The position numbers and the translations under genes are program-made. From Ramlibacter montanisoli (GTDB taxonomy: Bacteria > Pseudomonadota > Gammaproteobacteria > Burkholderiales > Burkholderiaceae_C): a DNA stretch of 64,000 nucleotides. The stretch spans positions 3,100,001-3,164,000 of the forward strand of contig NZ_JABFCS010000001.1 of assembly GCF_013087525.1 (NCBI RefSeq), read 5' to 3'. The notes under the pieces were generated by a model that was not told the origin of the DNA, did no database searches, and saw nothing but the letters and a program-made list of their open reading frames with translations. This document shows, one piece after another, positions 39,552 to 52,678 of the stretch; the first letter of the stretch is position 1; each line of letters begins with the position of its first letter.

Positions 39552-40156
39552 ATGGTGCGATTCGCCCGTTTCTTCATGGCTGCCGCCGCGGCAGTCCTCG
39601 TGCTGGCCGGTTGCGCCAGCACCTACAAGCTGGACAACCAGGTGCAGTCCTTCTCGCACCTGCCGGCCATGCCGGCGCAGCCGAGCTACCGTTTCGAGCG
39701 CTCGCTCTCGCAGCAGGCCGACCCGGCCCAGCAGGCCCTGGAAGCCCTGGCCGACCCCGCCCTGCACCGCGCCGGGCTGCGCCGGGACGACTCGGCGCCC
39801 CGCTACAGCGTGCAGGTCTCGGCCCGCACCGAGCGCTCCGTCTCCCCTACGCCGACCCCTGGGGTCCCTGGGGCTGGGGTGGCTGGGGCGTCGGCCTGGG
39901 CGGCCGCCACTTCGGCCTGGGCATCGGCGGCCCCTGGCCCCGGGGCGACTCCTACTGGTTCCATCGGGAAGTGACGGTGATCGTCCGGGAGCTGGCCAGC
40001 AACCGGGTGGTGTACGAGACCCGGGCGGTCAACGACGGGCCCTGGCTGGACAACAACGCGGTACTGCCGGCCATGTTCGACGCCGCCATGCAGGGCTTCC
40101 CGAATCCGCCGCCCGGACCGCGCCGCGTGGACATCCAGGTCGGCCGGAACTCCTGA
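39552..40156 (+). CDS. DUF4136-type lipoprotein, about 201 aa, one frameshift
   Basis: Lipoprotein signal MVRFARFFMAAAAAVLVLAG then Cys. GGGAGG precedes the ATG by 4 bases. The N-terminal part (LDNQVQSFSHLPAMP, DPALHRAGLRRDD) and the C-terminal part (VIVRELASNRVVYETRAV, LPAMFDAAMQGFP) fit DUF4136. Between them, one C is missing near 39848; the frame then gives the Gly/Trp-rich YADPWGPWGWGGWGVGLGG. It is an outer-membrane-associated protein of unknown role. Confidence 0.78.
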
Positions 40157-40200
40157 GCCAGGCGAAAAACCGGTTTGGATTCCGTAAAGCGCTCCATACA

Positions 40201-40855
40201 ATGGGGCGCATGGACGCCACTCGCATCATTGCCGTGCGGCATGGCGAGACGGCCTGGAACGTGGACGCACGCATCCAGGGCCAGCTCGACATCCAGCTGA
40301 ACGACACGGGGCGATGGCAAGCCCGCAGGGTGGGACAGGCGCTGGCCGCCGAGCAGCTCACCGCCATCTACTCCAGCGACCTCGGCCGCGCGCACGAAAC
40401 CGCGCGCGCCATCTCCGATGCCGCCGGCATCGGCGTGGTGGCGCATCCCGGCCTGCGCGAGCGGCGCTTCGGGATGTTCGAGGGGCAAGACCTTCGACGA
40501 GATCCACACCAACTGGCCGGACCACGCCCACAACTGGAAGAAGCGCATCCCCGAGTGGGAGCCGCCGGAAGGCGGCGAGTCGCTGCTGCAGCTGCGCGAA
40601 CGCGTGACCCGCACCATGCGCGACCTCGCCTCGCGCCACTACGGCGAGCAGATCGCGGTGGTGGCGCACGGCGGCGTCCTCGATACGTTGTACCGGATCG
40701 CGACCGGACAGGAAGTCAACTCGCCACGCACGTGGCAGCTGCCCAACGGCGCGATCAACCGGTTGCTGTGGACGCCCCAGGGCTTCACGCTCGTGGGCTG
40801 GTCGGACACGCAGCACCTGGAACATGCATCATTCGACGAAAACTCCTCTTTCTGA
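40201..40855 (+). CDS. Histidine phosphatase family protein (GpmB/CobC-like), one frameshift
   Basis: The phosphohistidine motif is AVRHGETAWNVDARIQGQLD. The second His is in IAVVAHGGVLDTLYR. One extra G near 40490 shifts the frame within RRFGMFEGKTFDEIHTNWP. Corrected length is about 218 aa. It may act on phosphoglycerate-like or other small phosphates. Its end overlaps the next gene by 32 bases. The alternative ATG at 40210 is equally plausible as start. Confidence 0.85.
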
Positions 40856-42016
40856 GGACCTCAAGCGGCTGATCGGGCAACCCGTCTCCGCCATCGACAC
40901 CCCTCCCTCGTGGTCGACCTGGAGGCGATGCAGCGCAACCTGCACCGCATGGCCGACTTCGCCCGCAAGCGCGGCCTGCGCTGGCGCCCGCACGCCAAGA
41001 TGCACAAGAGCTCGGCCATCGCCAAGCTGCAGATGCAGGCCGGCGCGGTCGGCGTGTGCGTGCAGAAGACGGGCGAGGCCGAGGCGATGTTCGCCGGCGG
41101 CGTGCACGACATCTACATCAGCAACGAGGTGGTGGCACCGGCCAAGCTCGCCCGCGTCGCCGACCTGGCGCACCAGCTGGCGGCCGAGCGCGGCCAGCTG
41201 GCCATCGCGGTGGACAGCATGGAGGGCATCCGCCGGCTGGCCAACGCGATGGACGACAGGCGCCGCGGCGGCGCGGCGGCCATCATCAACGTCTTCGTGG
41301 AGATCGACGTCGGCCAGGGCCGCTGCGGCGTGCGTGCCGGGCGCACCGCGGCCGAACTGGCGCACGAGATCCGCAGGCACCCGGCGCTGCGCTTCGCCGG
41401 CCTGCAGGCCTACCACGGCAAGGCGCAGCACCTGCGCACGCCGCAGGCCAGGCGCGACGCGATCGCCACCGTGGTGCAGGACGTGCTGTTCACCAGGAAG
41501 CTGATCGAGGCCGACGGCGTGCAGGTGCCGCTGGTCACCGGCGCCGGCACCGGCAGCCTGGTGTGCGAGGCCGCCAGCGGCGTCTATGGCGAACTGCAGG
41601 CCGGGTCCTTCCTGTTCATGGACGCCGACTACGCCGCCAACGAGCGCGACCCCGCGCAGCCGGCCTTCGAACATGCGCTGTTCGTCAAGTCGCAGGTCAT
41701 GAGCTCGGGGCTGCTGCACGCCGTGTGCGACGCCGGCCACAAGAGCCACGCCATCGATTCCGGCCTGCCCAAGGTGCTGGCCCTGGAGCCCACGGGCGAA
41801 CTCGAGTACCTCAATGGCGGCGACGAGCACGGCATCCTGAAGCCCACGGGCGGCAACCAGCGGGTGCCGCGCCTGGACGACACCGTCTGGCTGATCCCCG
41901 GCCACTGCGATCCCACCGTCAACCTGCACAACCACCTGGTGGGCGTCACCGGCGGGCTGGAGCACGGCAAGGTGGACAAGATCATCCGGGTTGATGCCAG
42001 AGGCGCGCTGACCTAG
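40824..42016 (+). CDS. DSD1-family PLP enzyme (D-threonine aldolase/D-serine dehydratase-like), one frameshift
   Basis: Alanine-racemase-type PLP barrel. The PLP-binding Lys is in WRPHAKMHKS near the N-terminus; the C-terminal zinc-binding motif is PGHCDPTVNLHN. The N-terminus (MHHSTKTPLSEDLKRLIGQP) overlaps the phosphatase gene. One C is missing near 40904 (SAIDTPSLVVDLEAM restored). Corrected length is about 397 aa. It acts on D-3-hydroxy amino acids by family; the exact substrate is uncertain. Confidence 0.87.
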
Positions 42017-42035
42017 CCCGCGGGAAAATGGGGAC

Positions 42036-43818
42036 ATGAAACTGTCCCCGAGCCAGGTCATCGTCCTGGCCACGCCGGTCTTCTTCCTGCTGATCGCCGT
42101 CGAAGTCGCGTACGGCCGCTGGCGTGGCCGCAACACCTACCGCCTGAACGATGCCATCAACAGCATCTCGCTGGGCATGCTCAGCCAGATCAGCGCGGTG
42201 CTCACGCGCCTGTTCCGCGTCGGCATCTACACCGCGGTCTTCTCCTGGGTGTCCTTCTGGCACAACGACGCCTTCTGGACTTCGCCGGTGGGCTGGCTGC
42301 TGGCGCTGGTGTTCTACGACTTCTGCTACTACTGGCTGCACCGCGCCGGCCACGAGGTGGCGGTGTTCTGGGCGGCGCACGTGGTGCACCACCAGAGCCA
42401 GGACTACAACCTCTCCACCGCGCTGCGCCAGACCAGCTCGGGGGCGCTGCTCGGGTGGATCTTCTACCTGCCGATGGCCATCGCCGGCGTGCCGCCGCTG
42501 GTGTTCGGCGTGGTGGCGCTGATCGACCTGCTGTACCAGTACTGGGTGCACACCGAGCACGTGGGCAAGCTGGGCTGGTTCGACCGCTGGTTCTGTTCGC
42601 CGTCCAACCACCGCGTGCACCATGCCGTGAACGACGGCTACCTCGATCGCAACTACGGCGGCATCCTGATCGTGTGGGACCGCATGTTCGGCAGCTTCGA
42701 GGAGGAAGGCGAGAAGTGCGTGTACGGCACGCGCGCGCCGCTGGCCAGCTGGGACCCGCTGTGGTCGAACTTCGAGGTGTACTGGGCGCTGGCGAAGGAC
42801 AGCTGGCATGCGCGCTCCTGGGCCGACAAGCTGCGCGTGTGGTTCAAGCCGCCGGGCTGGCGGCCGGCGGACGTCGCCGAACGCTTTCCCAAGCCAGCGT
42901 TCTCGCTGGAGCGCATGGAGCGCTACCACCCGCCGATGTCGAAGGCGATGGCGTGGTTCGCCGGCGTGCAGTTCGCGCTGATCCTCGGCGGCGTTGCCGT
43001 CTTCCTGTGGCACGCGGACCGGCTGGCCGTGAGCCAGTCCGCCGTGTGGCTGGCCGCGCTGACCGCGGCGCTGTGGGCAGTCGGTGCCGCGATGCAGGGC
43101 CGCATCGGCATGACGGAAGTGCTGCTGATCGAAGCGGCAGCGCTGGCCACGGCGGCGTCGGCGCAGGGCTGGACCGAGCTGCATCGCCTGTTCAAGCCGC
43201 TCGCCATGCTGCTGGCGATCGCCTTCGTGGCGAGCCGCCCGGGCTGGCTGCGCACGCAGCGCACCTTCGACCTGAAGCTGCTCGCCGCGCTGCTGCTGTG
43301 CCTGGCAGGCGACGTCTTCCTCATGTTCCCCGGCTACTTCATCCCGGGGCTGGTGAGCTTCCTGGTGGCGCACCTGTGCTACCTGGCGCTGTTCGCGCAA
43401 GGCGTGCGCTGGTTCCCGAGCGGGCGCGTGCTGCTGGCCACGCTCAGCGTCGCCGGGCTGATGTATGCCTTCCTGTTCCCGCACCTGCAGCCGGTGCTGA
43501 AGGTGGCGGTGGCGGCCTATGCCCTCGTCATCGCGCTGATGGCGGCGCAGGCGATCGGCCGTGCGCTGGTGCTGCGCGACGCGGCCGCCGTCGGCGTCGC
43601 GGCCGGCGCGGGCTTCTTCATGCTGAGCGACGCGCTGCTGGCGATCAACCGCTTCGCGCAGCCGCTGCCGATGGCGGCGTTCTGGGTGCTGGCGACTTAT
43701 TACGTGGCGCAGGTGCTGATCGTGCGGAATGCCCGGCCGGCGAGCGCCGTAGGCTGGGGTGACGCCAGGAGCCCCAGCGCTGCACCGGACGCTGGGGTTC
43801 GCTCCGCTCACCACCAGC

Positions 43819-43829
<11 letters not shown>
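42036..43829 (+). CDS. Sterol desaturase family protein fused to a YhhN/lysoplasmalogenase-like domain, 597 aa
   Basis: Residues about 1-290 form a di-iron membrane hydroxylase with histidine clusters YWLHRAGHE, HVVHHQSQDYN and SNHRVHHAVND. Residues about 370-580 are a multi-helix YhhN-type domain (LAGDVFLMFPGYFIPGLVSF, LATYYVAQVLIV). Lysoplasmalogenases cleave the vinyl-ether bond of plasmalogens, and desaturase-family enzymes act on lipids, so both halves may work on membrane lipids. The last 30 residues read into an intergenic inverted repeat and are probably not part of the fold. Confidence 0.88.
43749..43822. repeat. Palindromic intergenic repeat, copy at the end of the desaturase gene
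   Basis: GTAGGCTGG at the left and CCAGCCTAC at the right bound an inverted repeat. The right arm (43796-43822, beginning GGTTCGCTCCGCTCACC) closely matches two arms near 63.4 kb. It lies across the 3' end of the desaturase gene, next to the convergent ABC operon, a typical place for REP-like elements. Confidence 0.65.
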
Positions 43830-45739
<1,910 letters not shown>

Positions 45740-45748
45740 GGCTTGCCG

Positions 45749-46906
45749 CTACCGGCCCATGGCCTCGGTGATGCCGGAGACGGGATCGGCGTTGCCGCCG
45801 GCGCCGCGCCCCTGCGGCGAGCGCGAGGGCTGCCACTCGACCAGCTGCGTGCGCACGCGCGCGCCCGGCTTCAGCGTCGGCGACAGCAGCACCAGCTCGC
45901 CTTCGCGCACGCCGGAGACGACTTCCACCGCATCGAGCGTGCGCAGCCCGGTGCGCACCGGCCGTTCCACGGCGCGCCGGCCCTCGGCCACCAGCATGGC
46001 CTCGCCGGTCGCGCCCGTGCGCAGCCCGCGCGCGGGCAGCACCAGCGCGCGGTCGCGGCGCGCGGTCTCCACTTCGGCCGAGAGCGTCATGTCCTCGCGC
46101 AGGAAGGCCGGCGGCGGCTGGTCCAGGGAGAACTTCACTTCCACCGCGCCGCGCTGCGCATCCACTTCCGGCGCGATGCTGATGATGGTGGCGGCCAGGC
46201 GCTGTCCGGCGAAGGCATCAGCCATCACCGCCGCCTTCTGCCCCACGCGCAGCTGCTCCAGGAAGCGTTCGTCCACCTGCGCCACGATCTGCGTGGGGCC
46301 GCTGAGAGCGAGGCCCAGCAGGGCCTTGCCCGGTTGCACGATCTGGCCCGGCTCCACGTGGCGCGACAGCACGCGGGCCGGCGCCGGCGCGGTGATCACC
46401 ATCTGCGTGAGGCGGGCGCGGGCCGCGGAGATCGCGGCGATGCCGGCCTGCCGCTGCGCGCGGGCGACGTCCACCGCGCGCTGCGCGTCGTCGCGGCGGG
46501 AAGCGCTGAGGAAGCCCTGCGCCACCAGCGCCTCGGTGCGTTCCAGTTCCGCGCGCGCCGCGGTCAGCGTGGCCTCGGCCTGCTTTTCGGTGGCGACCGC
46601 CTGCGCCAGCGCCGCCTGCAGTTCCTCCGACTCCAGTTTCACCAGCGGCTGGTCGGTGCGCACCTGCTCGCCTTCGCGCACCAACACCTGGTCCACCCGC
46701 GCCGTGACCGTGCTGCCCACCTCGACGCGCGAGAGCGTCGCCACCCGGGCGGAGAACTGCAGGGTGCGCACCAGGGGCGCGTACTTCGCGGCCACGGCTT
46801 CGGAGGCCGCGCCGCGCAGCAGGAACCAGCCGAGCGTGCCTGCCGCCACGAGCGCCACCACCAGCAGCGGCCAGAGCCAGCGGGCGCGGGGCAGGTGCGC
46901 TCGCAT
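45749..46906 (-). CDS. Periplasmic adaptor protein (MacA/HlyD type), 385 aa
   Basis: One N-terminal membrane anchor (LWPLLVVALVAAGTLGWFLL) is followed by a lipoyl/barrel-sandwich region interrupted by a coiled coil (about residues 95-165, EELQAALAQAVATEKQAEAT). A beta-barrel domain follows. It would link the inner-membrane permease to an outer-membrane channel. It starts 4 bases after the ruvB stop, so the exporter appears to ride on the ruvAB transcript. Confidence 0.9.
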   Translation of the reverse strand: MRAHLPRARWLWPLLVVALVAAGTLGWFLLRGAASEAVAAKYAPLVRTLQFSARVATLSRVEVGSTVTARVDQVLVREGEQVRTDQPLVKLESEELQAALAQAVATEKQAEATLTAARAELERTEALVAQGFLSASRRDDAQRAVDVARAQRQAGIAAISAARARLTQMVITAPAPARVLSRHVEPGQIVQPGKALLGLALSGPTQIVAQVDERFLEQLRVGQKAAVMADAFAGQRLAATIISIAPEVDAQRGAVEVKFSLDQPPPAFLREDMTLSAEVETARRDRALVLPARGLRTGATGEAMLVAEGRRAVERPVRTGLRTLDAVEVVSGVREGELVLLSPTLKPGARVRTQLVEWQPSRSPQGRGAGGNADPVSGITEAMGR

Positions 46907-46910
46907 GCTG

Positions 46911-47969
46911 CTAGCCCTCGAAGAGGCTGCCTTCCGCGCGCGGGGGCGTGACGCCCAGGTGGCGGTACGCGGCCATCGTGGCGATGCGGCCGCGCGGCGT
47001 GCGCTGCAGGTAGCCCTGCTGGATCAGGTAGGGCTCGATCACGTCCTCGATGGTGTCGCGCTCCTCGCCGATCGAGGCCGCCACGTTGTCCAGGCCCACC
47101 GGCCCGCCGTCGAAGCGGTGGATGACAGCCTCCAGCAGCTTGCGGTCCATCACGTCGAAGCCTTGCGGATCGACGTCCAGCATGGCCAGCGCCTTCTGCG
47201 CGATGTCGCGGTCGATGCGGCCGGTACCCTTCACGTCGGCGTAGTCGCGCACGCGGCGCAGCAGCCGGTTGGCGATGCGGGGCGTGCCGCGCGAGCGTTT
47301 CGCGATCTCGCTCGCGCCTTCGGCATCCAGCGGCGCCTGCAGCAGGCCGGCGCTGCGATGCACGATCCGCGTGAGTTCCTCGGGCGTATAGAACTCCAGC
47401 CGCGCGACGATGCCGAAGCGGTCGCGCAGCGGGTTGGTCAGCATGCCGGCGCGCGTGGTCGCGCCCACCAGCGTGAAGGGCTGCAGGTCCAGCTTGATCG
47501 AGCGGGCCGCCGGCCCTTCGCCGATCATGATGTCGATCTGGTAGTCCTCCAGCGCGGGATAGAGGATTTCCTCCACCACCGGCGAGAGGCGATGGATCTC
47601 GTCGATGAACAGGACGTCGTTCTTTTCCAGGTTGGTCAGCAGCGCCGCCAGGTCCTTGGGCTTCTCCAGCACCGGGCCCGAGGTGGAGCGCAGGTTCACG
47701 CCCAGCTCGTTGGCGATGATGTGCGACAGCGTGGTCTTGCCCAGGCCGGGCGGGCCGAACAGCAACACGTGGTCCAGCGCCTCGCCGCGCTTGCGCGCCG
47801 CGCCGATGAAGATCTCCAGCTGTTCGCGCGTCTTGGCCTGGCCGACGTATTCCGCCAGGCCCTTGGGGCGCAGCGCGCGTTCCATGGCCTCTTCGGCCGG
47901 CGACACCGGCGCCGCGGACACGACGCGCTTGTCCGGCGGGGGAGCGAAGTCGTCGGTCTTGATGCTCAT
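46911..47969 (-). CDS. ruvB: Holliday junction branch migration ATPase RuvB
   Basis: Hexameric AAA+ motor that drives branch migration with RuvA. Walker A is [12 protein letters not shown], Walker [10 protein letters not shown]; the sensor and C-terminal winged helix ([20 protein letters not shown]) are typical. Length 352 aa is normal. Its ATG overlaps the ruvA stop (ATGA). Confidence 0.98.
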   Translation of the reverse strand: MSIKTDDFAPPPDKRVVSAAPVSPAEEAMERALRPKGLAEYVGQAKTREQLEIFIGAARKRGEALDHVLLFGPPGLGKTTLSHIIANELGVNLRSTSGPVLEKPKDLAALLTNLEKNDVLFIDEIHRLSPVVEEILYPALEDYQIDIMIGEGPAARSIKLDLQPFTLVGATTRAGMLTNPLRDRFGIVARLEFYTPEELTRIVHRSAGLLQAPLDAEGASEIAKRSRGTPRIANRLLRRVRDYADVKGTGRIDRDIAQKALAMLDVDPQGFDVMDRKLLEAVIHRFDGGPVGLDNVAASIGEERDTIEDVIEPYLIQQGYLQRTPRGRIATMAAYRHLGVTPPRAEGSLFEG

Positions 47970-48541
47970 CGTGCCAGGGCCTTCAATGCCTGCTTGATGC
48001 CGTCACTGACGCTCGCGTCCTTGGGCAGGGACTTCAGCGCGGCCTGCGCTTCCTTGTCGCTGTAGCCCAGGGCGACCAGCGCCTGCAGGATGTCGGCCTG
48101 CGCATCGTCCACCACCCCGCCGCCCGGCAGGCCGAGGTCGGCCCCGACCTTGCCCTTGAGTTCCAGCAGCAGCCGCTCCGCGGTCTTCTTGCCGATGCCC
48201 GGGATCTTGACCAGCCGGCTCGCATCCTGCTGCGTCACGGCTTGCGCGATGTCCGCCACGCTCATGCCGCTCAGGAGCGCGAGCGCCGTGCGCGGGCCCA
48301 CGCCCGAAATCTTGATGAGCTGGCGGAAAGCCTCGCGCTCGCCCGCGGAGCCGAACCCGAACAGGATCTGCGCGTCCTCGCGCACCACGAAGTGCGTGAG
48401 CAGCGACACCTTGTCGCCCACGCCGGGCAGGTTGTAGAAGGTGCTCATGGGGACGTCGACCTCGTAGCCGACGCCATGGCAGTCCACCAGCACCTGCGGC
48501 GGATTCTTTTCGGCCAGCGTCCCCGTCAATTTGCCTATCAT
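47966..48541 (-). CDS. ruvA: Holliday junction DNA-binding protein RuvA
   Basis: OB-fold N-terminus ([20 protein letters not shown]), two helix-hairpin-helix motifs ([37 protein letters not shown]) and a C-terminal three-helix RuvB-binding domain. Length 191 aa is normal. It is divergent from phoH with 27 bases between the starts. ruvC is not in the window. Confidence 0.98.
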   Translation of the reverse strand: MIGKLTGTLAEKNPPQVLVDCHGVGYEVDVPMSTFYNLPGVGDKVSLLTHFVVREDAQILFGFGSAGEREAFRQLIKISGVGPRTALALLSGMSVADIAQAVTQQDASRLVKIPGIGKKTAERLLLELKGKVGADLGLPGGGVVDDAQADILQALVALGYSDKEAQAALKSLPKDASVSDGIKQALKALAR

Positions 48542-48568
48542 TGCGATCCCTCTGACGGGATTATCAGC

Positions 48569-49510
48569 TTGATTCTCCGACACGCCTTCACGCCCCTGAA
48601 CAACACCCGCCTGATGCACCTGTGCGGCCCGATGGACGAACACCTGCGGACCGTGGAAACCGCGCTGCAGGTGCGCATCTCGCACCGCCAGGAGCACTTC
48701 CGGGTGGAAGGGCCCAAGGCCAAGGCGGAACGGGCGATGGAAGCGCTGCAAGGGCTCTACGAAATCGCCGGCCGCACCATCTCCAAGGAGAAGGTGCAGC
48801 TGATGCTGGCCGGCGACGTGGCCATGGAGCAGGACGAGGACGGCGCCCTGGTGCTGCACACCCGCCGCACCGACCTCAAGGCCCGCACGCCCAACCAGAG
48901 CGTGTACCTGGACAACATCGCCAGCCACGACATCACCTTCGGCATCGGCCCGGCCGGCACCGGCAAGACCTACCTCGCGGTGGCCTGCGCGGTCGACGCG
49001 CTGGAGCGCAGCGCGGTGCAGCGCATCGTGCTGACGCGTCCCGCGGTGGAGGCCGGCGAGAAGCTCGGCTTCCTGCCCGGCGACCTCACGCAGAAGGTGG
49101 ACCCCTACCTGCGGCCCCTCTACGACGCGCTCTACGACCTGATGGGATTCGAGCGGGTGACCAAGGCCTTCGAGCGCAACGCGCTGGAGATCGCGCCGCT
49201 GGCCTTCATGCGCGGGCGCACGCTGAACAACGCCTTCGTGATCCTGGACGAGGCGCAGAACACCACGCCGGAACAGATGAAGATGTTCCTCACGCGCATC
49301 GGCTTCGGCAGCAAGTGCGTGGTGACCGGCGACGTGAGCCAGGTCGACCTGCCCAAGGGCTCGCCCTCGGGACTGATCGAGGCCGAGCACGTGCTCCGGC
49401 GCGTCAAGGGCATCGCCCACACCCGCTTCACCAGCGCCGACGTCGTGCGCCACCCGCTGGTGGCCCGCATCGTCGACGCCTACGACGCCGCGCGCAAGAC
49501 CGGGAAATGA
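48569..49510 (+). CDS. PhoH-family ATPase (YbeZ-like), 313 aa
   Basis: The start is taken as the TTG that gives [20 protein letters not shown], because this matches the family N-terminus; no ATG is available until residue 15. The P-loop is [12 protein letters not shown] and Walker [16 protein letters not shown]. The partner YbeY overlaps by four bases (ATGA), as is usual. Together they act in 16S rRNA maturation and ribosome quality control. Confidence 0.92.
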   Translation: MILRHAFTPLNNTRLMHLCGPMDEHLRTVETALQVRISHRQEHFRVEGPKAKAERAMEALQGLYEIAGRTISKEKVQLMLAGDVAMEQDEDGALVLHTRRTDLKARTPNQSVYLDNIASHDITFGIGPAGTGKTYLAVACAVDALERSAVQRIVLTRPAVEAGEKLGFLPGDLTQKVDPYLRPLYDALYDLMGFERVTKAFERNALEIAPLAFMRGRTLNNAFVILDEAQNTTPEQMKMFLTRIGFGSKCVVTGDVSQVDLPKGSPSGLIEAEHVLRRVKGIAHTRFTSADVVRHPLVARIVDAYDAARKTGK

Positions 49511-49956
49511 CGCCCTCCCTGGACCTGTCGCTGCAGTTCGGCACCTTCCCCGGGGCGGCGGCGCACCGGGAGGTGCTGGGGACGGCGCGCGTGCGCAAGT
49601 GGATCGCGATCGCGCTGGACCGGCCGGCCGAGATCGGCGTGCGCATCGTCGGCGCCGAGGAAGGCCAGTCGCTGAACCGCCAGTACCGCGGCAAGGACTA
49701 CGCGACCAACGTGCTCACCTTCGACTACACGCGCGAGCCGGTGGTGTCCGCCGACCTGGTGCTGTGCGCGCCGGTGGTGGAGCGGGAGGCGAAGGAACAG
49801 GGCAAGAGCCTGGAGGCGCACTACGCGCACCTGCTGGTGCACGGGGCGCTGCACGCGCAGGGCTACGACCACGAGACCGGGGACGGGCAGGCGCTGGAGA
49901 TGGAGGCGCTGGAGATCCTGTTGCTGGGGGCCCTGGGCTACCCCAACCCCTACTGA
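49507..49956 (+). CDS. ybeY: Endoribonuclease YbeY
   Basis: Zinc-dependent RNase for rRNA maturation. The metal-binding motif [11 protein letters not shown] (HxxxHxxGxDH) and the upstream [17 protein letters not shown] are diagnostic. Length 149 aa is typical. Translationally coupled to the PhoH-type gene. Confidence 0.96.
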   Translation: MTPSLDLSLQFGTFPGAAAHREVLGTARVRKWIAIALDRPAEIGVRIVGAEEGQSLNRQYRGKDYATNVLTFDYTREPVVSADLVLCAPVVEREAKEQGKSLEAHYAHLLVHGALHAQGYDHETGDGQALEMEALEILLLGALGYPNPY

Positions 49957-49962
49957 GCTTCC

Positions 49963-51252
49963 ATGACGCTGTCCCGCCGCGCCCGCACCTGGCTGATCGC
50001 CGCCGCCGCCGTCGCGGCGACGCTGGTGGCCGTGCTGCTGTACCAGAACCTCACGGTGGGCGAGAAGCGCATCCAGCACCAGCTGCCCCGCCTTTACGAA
50101 AGCGACGACGCCGAGTTCCGGCGCGCGCTGAGCTCGCTGCTGGGGCCCCAGATCGTGGCCGGCAACCGCGTCGAGACGCTGGTGAACGGGGACCGCATCT
50201 TCCCGGCGATGCTCGCCGCGATCCGTTCCGCGCAGCGCACCATCACCTTCGAAACCTACATCTACTGGTCGGGGCGGATCGGGCGCGAGTTCGTCGATGC
50301 GCTGGTCGAGCGCGCCCGCGCCGGCGTCAAGGTGCACGTGCTGCTGGACTGGGTCGGCAGCATGAAGATGGAGCCCGAGCTGCTGGAGGAGATGCGGCGC
50401 GCGGGCGTGGAAGTCGAGCGCTTCCACGAGCCCCACTGGAGCAACTGGCACCAGCTGAACAACCGCACCCACCGCAAGCTGCTGGTGGTGGACGGGGCCG
50501 TCGGCTTCACGGGAGGCGTCGGCATCGCCGACCTCTGGCTCGGCGATGCCCGCAACCCGCAGGAATGGCGCGACACCCACTACCGCGTGACGGGGCCGGT
50601 GGTGGCGCAGATGCAGGCCGTGTTCCTGGACAACTGGGTGCGGGCCAACGGCCGGGTGCTGCATGGCGACGCCTACTTCCCGGCGCTCCGGCCGGCCGGC
50701 GAGTTCGCAGCGCAGATGTTCAGCAGCTCGCCGCAAGGCGGCAGCGAAAGCATGCAGCTGATGTACCTGCTGGCGATCACCGCGGCGCGCCGCACGATCG
50801 CCCTGTCCAATTCCTACTTCGTGCCCGACGACATGACGATCGCCACGCTGCTGGATGCGGCGCGGCGCGGCGTGAAGATCCGCGTGATCGTGCCCAGCGG
50901 GCACATCGATTCGGAAACCGTGCGCAAGGCATCGCGCGGCAGCTGGGGGCCCATGCTGGAGGCCGGCATCGAGATCGCCGAGTACGCGCCCACGATGTTC
51001 CACGTCAAGGGGCTGGTGGTCGACGGGATGTTCTCCTCGGTGGGCTCCACCAACTTCGACAATCGCTCGTTCCGGCTGAACGACGAGGCGAACCTCAACG
51101 TGCTCAGCGGGGATTTCGGGCAGGAGCAGCTGGCGGTGTTCGAGCGCGACTGGGCGCGCGCCCGCAGGATCACGCTGGAGGAATGGCGCCGGCGCCCCTG
51201 GTCGGAACGCTTCTGGGAACGGCTCGCGTCGCTGCTGCACACGCAGCTGTGA
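49963..51252 (+). CDS. Phospholipase D family protein, cardiolipin synthase-like, 429 aa
   Basis: One N-terminal membrane helix (LIAAAAVAATLVAVLLYQN) and two HKD sites, HRKLLVVDGAVGFTGG and HVKGLVVDGMFSSVGSTN. The layout fits ClsB-type cardiolipin synthases that condense phosphatidylglycerol, but other phosphatidyl transfers are possible. It follows ybeY by 6 bases. Confidence 0.9.
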   Translation: MTLSRRARTWLIAAAAVAATLVAVLLYQNLTVGEKRIQHQLPRLYESDDAEFRRALSSLLGPQIVAGNRVETLVNGDRIFPAMLAAIRSAQRTITFETYIYWSGRIGREFVDALVERARAGVKVHVLLDWVGSMKMEPELLEEMRRAGVEVERFHEPHWSNWHQLNNRTHRKLLVVDGAVGFTGGVGIADLWLGDARNPQEWRDTHYRVTGPVVAQMQAVFLDNWVRANGRVLHGDAYFPALRPAGEFAAQMFSSSPQGGSESMQLMYLLAITAARRTIALSNSYFVPDDMTIATLLDAARRGVKIRVIVPSGHIDSETVRKASRGSWGPMLEAGIEIAEYAPTMFHVKGLVVDGMFSSVGSTNFDNRSFRLNDEANLNVLSGDFGQEQLAVFERDWARARRITLEEWRRRPWSERFWERLASLLHTQL

Positions 51253-51279
51253 GGCCCGTGTCCCGCCAGGAGCCTGCTG

Positions 51280-51720
51280 CTAGCGCACCGTCACCGGAAT
51301 CGTCACCGGCCCGTCGTTCACCAGGTGCACCTGCATGTCCGCCGCGAACTCCCCGGTCTGCACGACCGGATGCGCTTCTCGCGCCTGCGCGACGAGGTAC
51401 TCGTAGAGGTGCCGGCCTTCGTCCGGCGGCGCCGCATTGGTGAAGCTGGGGCGGTTGCCGCCGCTGGTGTCGGCCGCCAGCGTGAACTGGCTCACCAGCA
51501 GCAGCCCGCCGCCCACGTCCTGCACGCTGCGGTTCATCTTGCCGGCCTCGTCGCTGAAGATCCGCAGCTTCAGCAACTTGGCCAGCAGCTTGTCGGCCTG
51601 CGCCTCGCCGTCGCCGCGCTCGGCGCACACCAGCACCAGCAGGCCGGGGCCGATCTCGCCGGTCGTGCGGCCCGCCACCACCACCTTCGCCTCGCGCACG
51701 CGCTGCACCACGGCCAGCAT
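51280..51720 (-). CDS. dtd: D-aminoacyl-tRNA deacylase
   Basis: Removes D-amino acids from mischarged tRNA. The start [15 protein letters not shown], the active-site motif [19 protein letters not shown] and the Gly-cis-Pro loop NDGPVTIPV are all present. Length 146 aa is typical. Its ATG shares a base with the stop of the CDF gene (TGATG). Confidence 0.96.
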   Translation of the reverse strand: MLAVVQRVREAKVVVAGRTTGEIGPGLLVLVCAERGDGEAQADKLLAKLLKLRIFSDEAGKMNRSVQDVGGGLLLVSQFTLAADTSGGNRPSFTNAAPPDEGRHLYEYLVAQAREAHPVVQTGEFAADMQVHLVNDGPVTIPVTVR

Positions 51721-52637
51721 CAGATCAGGTCCTCTTCGTCGTCGAAATGCGCTTCCACGTTGGTGGGCAGCAGCTGGATGGTGGCGCGCAGGCCGGGCAC
51801 GGCGCTCATGAGCGCCTGCTCCACCGAGGCGCGCAGGGCCGCCGCGCGCCCGAGCGTCCAGTTCGCCGGCATGTGCATGTGCAGGTCCACGAAGCGGCGC
51901 TTGCCCGAGCGGCGCGTGGACACGTGGTCGAAGCGGATGGTGTGGTGCTTGAACTGCTCCAGCGTGCGGTCGATCTCCGCCAGCACCTCCGGCTCCAGCG
52001 CGCGGTCCATCAGGCCTTCGGCGGACTTCCACACCAGGTGCACGCCCTCGCGCAGGATGTTGGCCGCCACCAGGATGCCCACCACCGGGTCCAGCCAGAG
52101 CCAGCCGGTGACGACGACCAGGGCGACGCCCACGATCACGCCGGCGGAAGTCCAGACGTCGGTCAGCAGGTGGCGGGCATCGCCCTCAAGGGCCATCGAC
52201 CGGTGGGTGCGCGCCGACTGCAGCATCGCCCAGGCGAGCACGCCGTTGAGGGCCGAGCTCACGATCGAGAGCACCAGGCCCAGCCCCACCTGCTCCAGCG
52301 GCTGCGGCGCGCGCAGGCGCAGCACGGCGGCCCACATGATGCCGGCCGCCGCCACCATGATCATCAGCCCCTCGAAGCCGGCCGAGAAGTATTCGGCCTT
52401 GTGGTGGCCGTACTGGTGGTCGGCGTCCGCCGGGCGCTGCGCGATCCGCACCATCAGCAGCGCGAAGGCCGCACTCGCCAGGTTGACGAGCGACTCCATC
52501 GCGTCGGACAGCAGGCCCACGGAATCGGTGAGCCACCAGGCGAGCGTCTTGAGCGCGATCGTGACCGCGGCGACGGCCACGGACCAGCGCAGCAGCACCT
52601 GGGGCGGAATGCGTTGCGCGGAGGAGGCAAGGGACAT
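51720..52637 (-). CDS. Cation diffusion facilitator (zinc/iron efflux family), 305 aa
   Basis: Six membrane helices and the metal-site patterns [20 protein letters not shown] and [15 protein letters not shown] in helix 2 and its loop, and [18 protein letters not shown] in helix 5. The cytoplasmic metal-binding domain has [19 protein letters not shown] and VDLHMHMP. It exports divalent metals, probably Zn or Fe. The divergent sensor-kinase gene starts 41 bases away. Confidence 0.92.
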   Translation of the reverse strand: MSLASSAQRIPPQVLLRWSVAVAAVTIALKTLAWWLTDSVGLLSDAMESLVNLASAAFALLMVRIAQRPADADHQYGHHKAEYFSAGFEGLMIMVAAAGIMWAAVLRLRAPQPLEQVGLGLVLSIVSSALNGVLAWAMLQSARTHRSMALEGDARHLLTDVWTSAGVIVGVALVVVTGWLWLDPVVGILVAANILREGVHLVWKSAEGLMDRALEPEVLAEIDRTLEQFKHHTIRFDHVSTRRSGKRRFVDLHMHMPANWTLGRAAALRASVEQALMSAVPGLRATIQLLPTNVEAHFDDEEDLI

Positions 52638-52678
52638 GCCCCGGATTGTGCGGCAGCGCTGCATGCAAGAATCCGCGC